From: Pedobacter cryoconitis
GTDB lineage: Bacteria; Bacteroidota; Bacteroidia; Sphingobacteriales; Sphingobacteriaceae
NCBI GenBank assembly: GCA_019352875.1
Contig: JAAAFW010000006.1
Location: 90,917 to 154,916, forward strand
Reading direction: 5' to 3'
DNA: 64,000 nucleotides
Shown one piece after another: positions 63,897 through 64,000 of this stretch (the stretch's first letter is position 1; each line of letters opens with the position of its first letter). The position numbers and the translations under genes were made by a program. The notes below the pieces were generated by a model. The model saw only the letters and a program-made list of their open reading frames with translations, had not been told where the DNA came from and ran no database searches.

Positions 63897-64000
63897 ATGA
63901 ATCCAACAAAACGGACATATGATATATTTTTTGCTCAGTTTGCCAATCAAATGCTGGCAGCTAAGGCAATGTATCACCGTTTTTTATCGCAGCAGTATAA
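63897..64000 (+). CDS. Hypothetical protein, N-terminus only
   Basis: An open frame starts with ATG at 63897 and runs off the window (34 complete codons: MNPTKRTYDIFFAQFANQML...). It is preceded by a -7 box and is read divergently from the ATPase gene. I do not recognise a family from this fragment; the coding call rests on promoter position and an undisturbed frame. Confidence 0.5.
   Translation, partial: MNPTKRTYDIFFAQFANQMLAAKAMYHRFLSQQY

Overview
The window looks like chromosomal DNA from a Bacteroidota member, most likely Sphingobacteriaceae and close to Pedobacter. The basis is an Oar-like TonB-dependent receptor, a SusC/SusD pair, Bacteroidota-type small families (DUF4834, DUF2480, DUF3108/3109, DUF6427, YwbE), and recurrent TANNTTTG promoter boxes (sometimes with TTG about 18-19 nt upstream) instead of sigma70-type boxes. 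Genus is an inference from protein style only. I see no rRNA, tRNA, CRISPR, phage or insertion sequence.

Layout. 1-2030: minus-strand YceI-pirin pair, a Crp/Fnr regulator and an overlooked 52-residue Cys-rich membrane protein. 2064-8161: a compact minus-strand cluster of two ATP-grasp-type ligases, a GCS2/YbdK carboxylate-amine ligase, a class I amidotransferase and an esterase, with a second esterase divergent from it. It reads like a pathway for an unknown amide- or glutamyl-linked metabolite and is the best candidate for an undescribed system. 8164-16134: NAD(P)-binding protein, typA, exported cyclic-nucleotide phosphodiesterase, Oar-like receptor, SDR. 16132-16816: a long hairpin followed by a nine-unit G/T-rich tandem array. 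16837-27686: mostly minus-strand DinB, GNAT, PfpI, then a surface-glycan region (glycosyltransferases, methyltransferases, a Wzx-like flippase) interleaved with upp, a YjjG-like nucleotidase and a degenerate deacetylase-like protein.

27753-44207 is plus-strand core genome: uvrB, ywbE, DUF4834, YfhO membrane protein, LpxH-like phosphoesterase, glycosyltransferase, DUF6427, coaX, outer-membrane protein, lptC, a PpiD/SurA-like isomerase, DUF2480, DUF3108, DUF3109 and rmlA (TTG start). A palindromic repeat lies at 33275-33370. 44306-56079: aminopeptidase P, a 77-residue orphan, rhodanese, a MacAB-TolC-like exporter operon divergent from a LytS/LytTR pair, a Bacteroidota hypothetical and an S41 peptidase. 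56359-62284: an NlpC/P60 peptidase directly upstream of SusC/SusD, suggesting a peptide or muropeptide uptake locus. 62351-63706: an AAA_14/DUF4143 ATPase whose promoter sits among three 15-bp repeats at exact 33-bp pitch. A truncated gene begins at 63897.

Envelope biogenesis dominates: lptC, LpxH-like, rmlA, glycan assembly, folding and export. Function calls rest on remembered family motifs, not on database searches.
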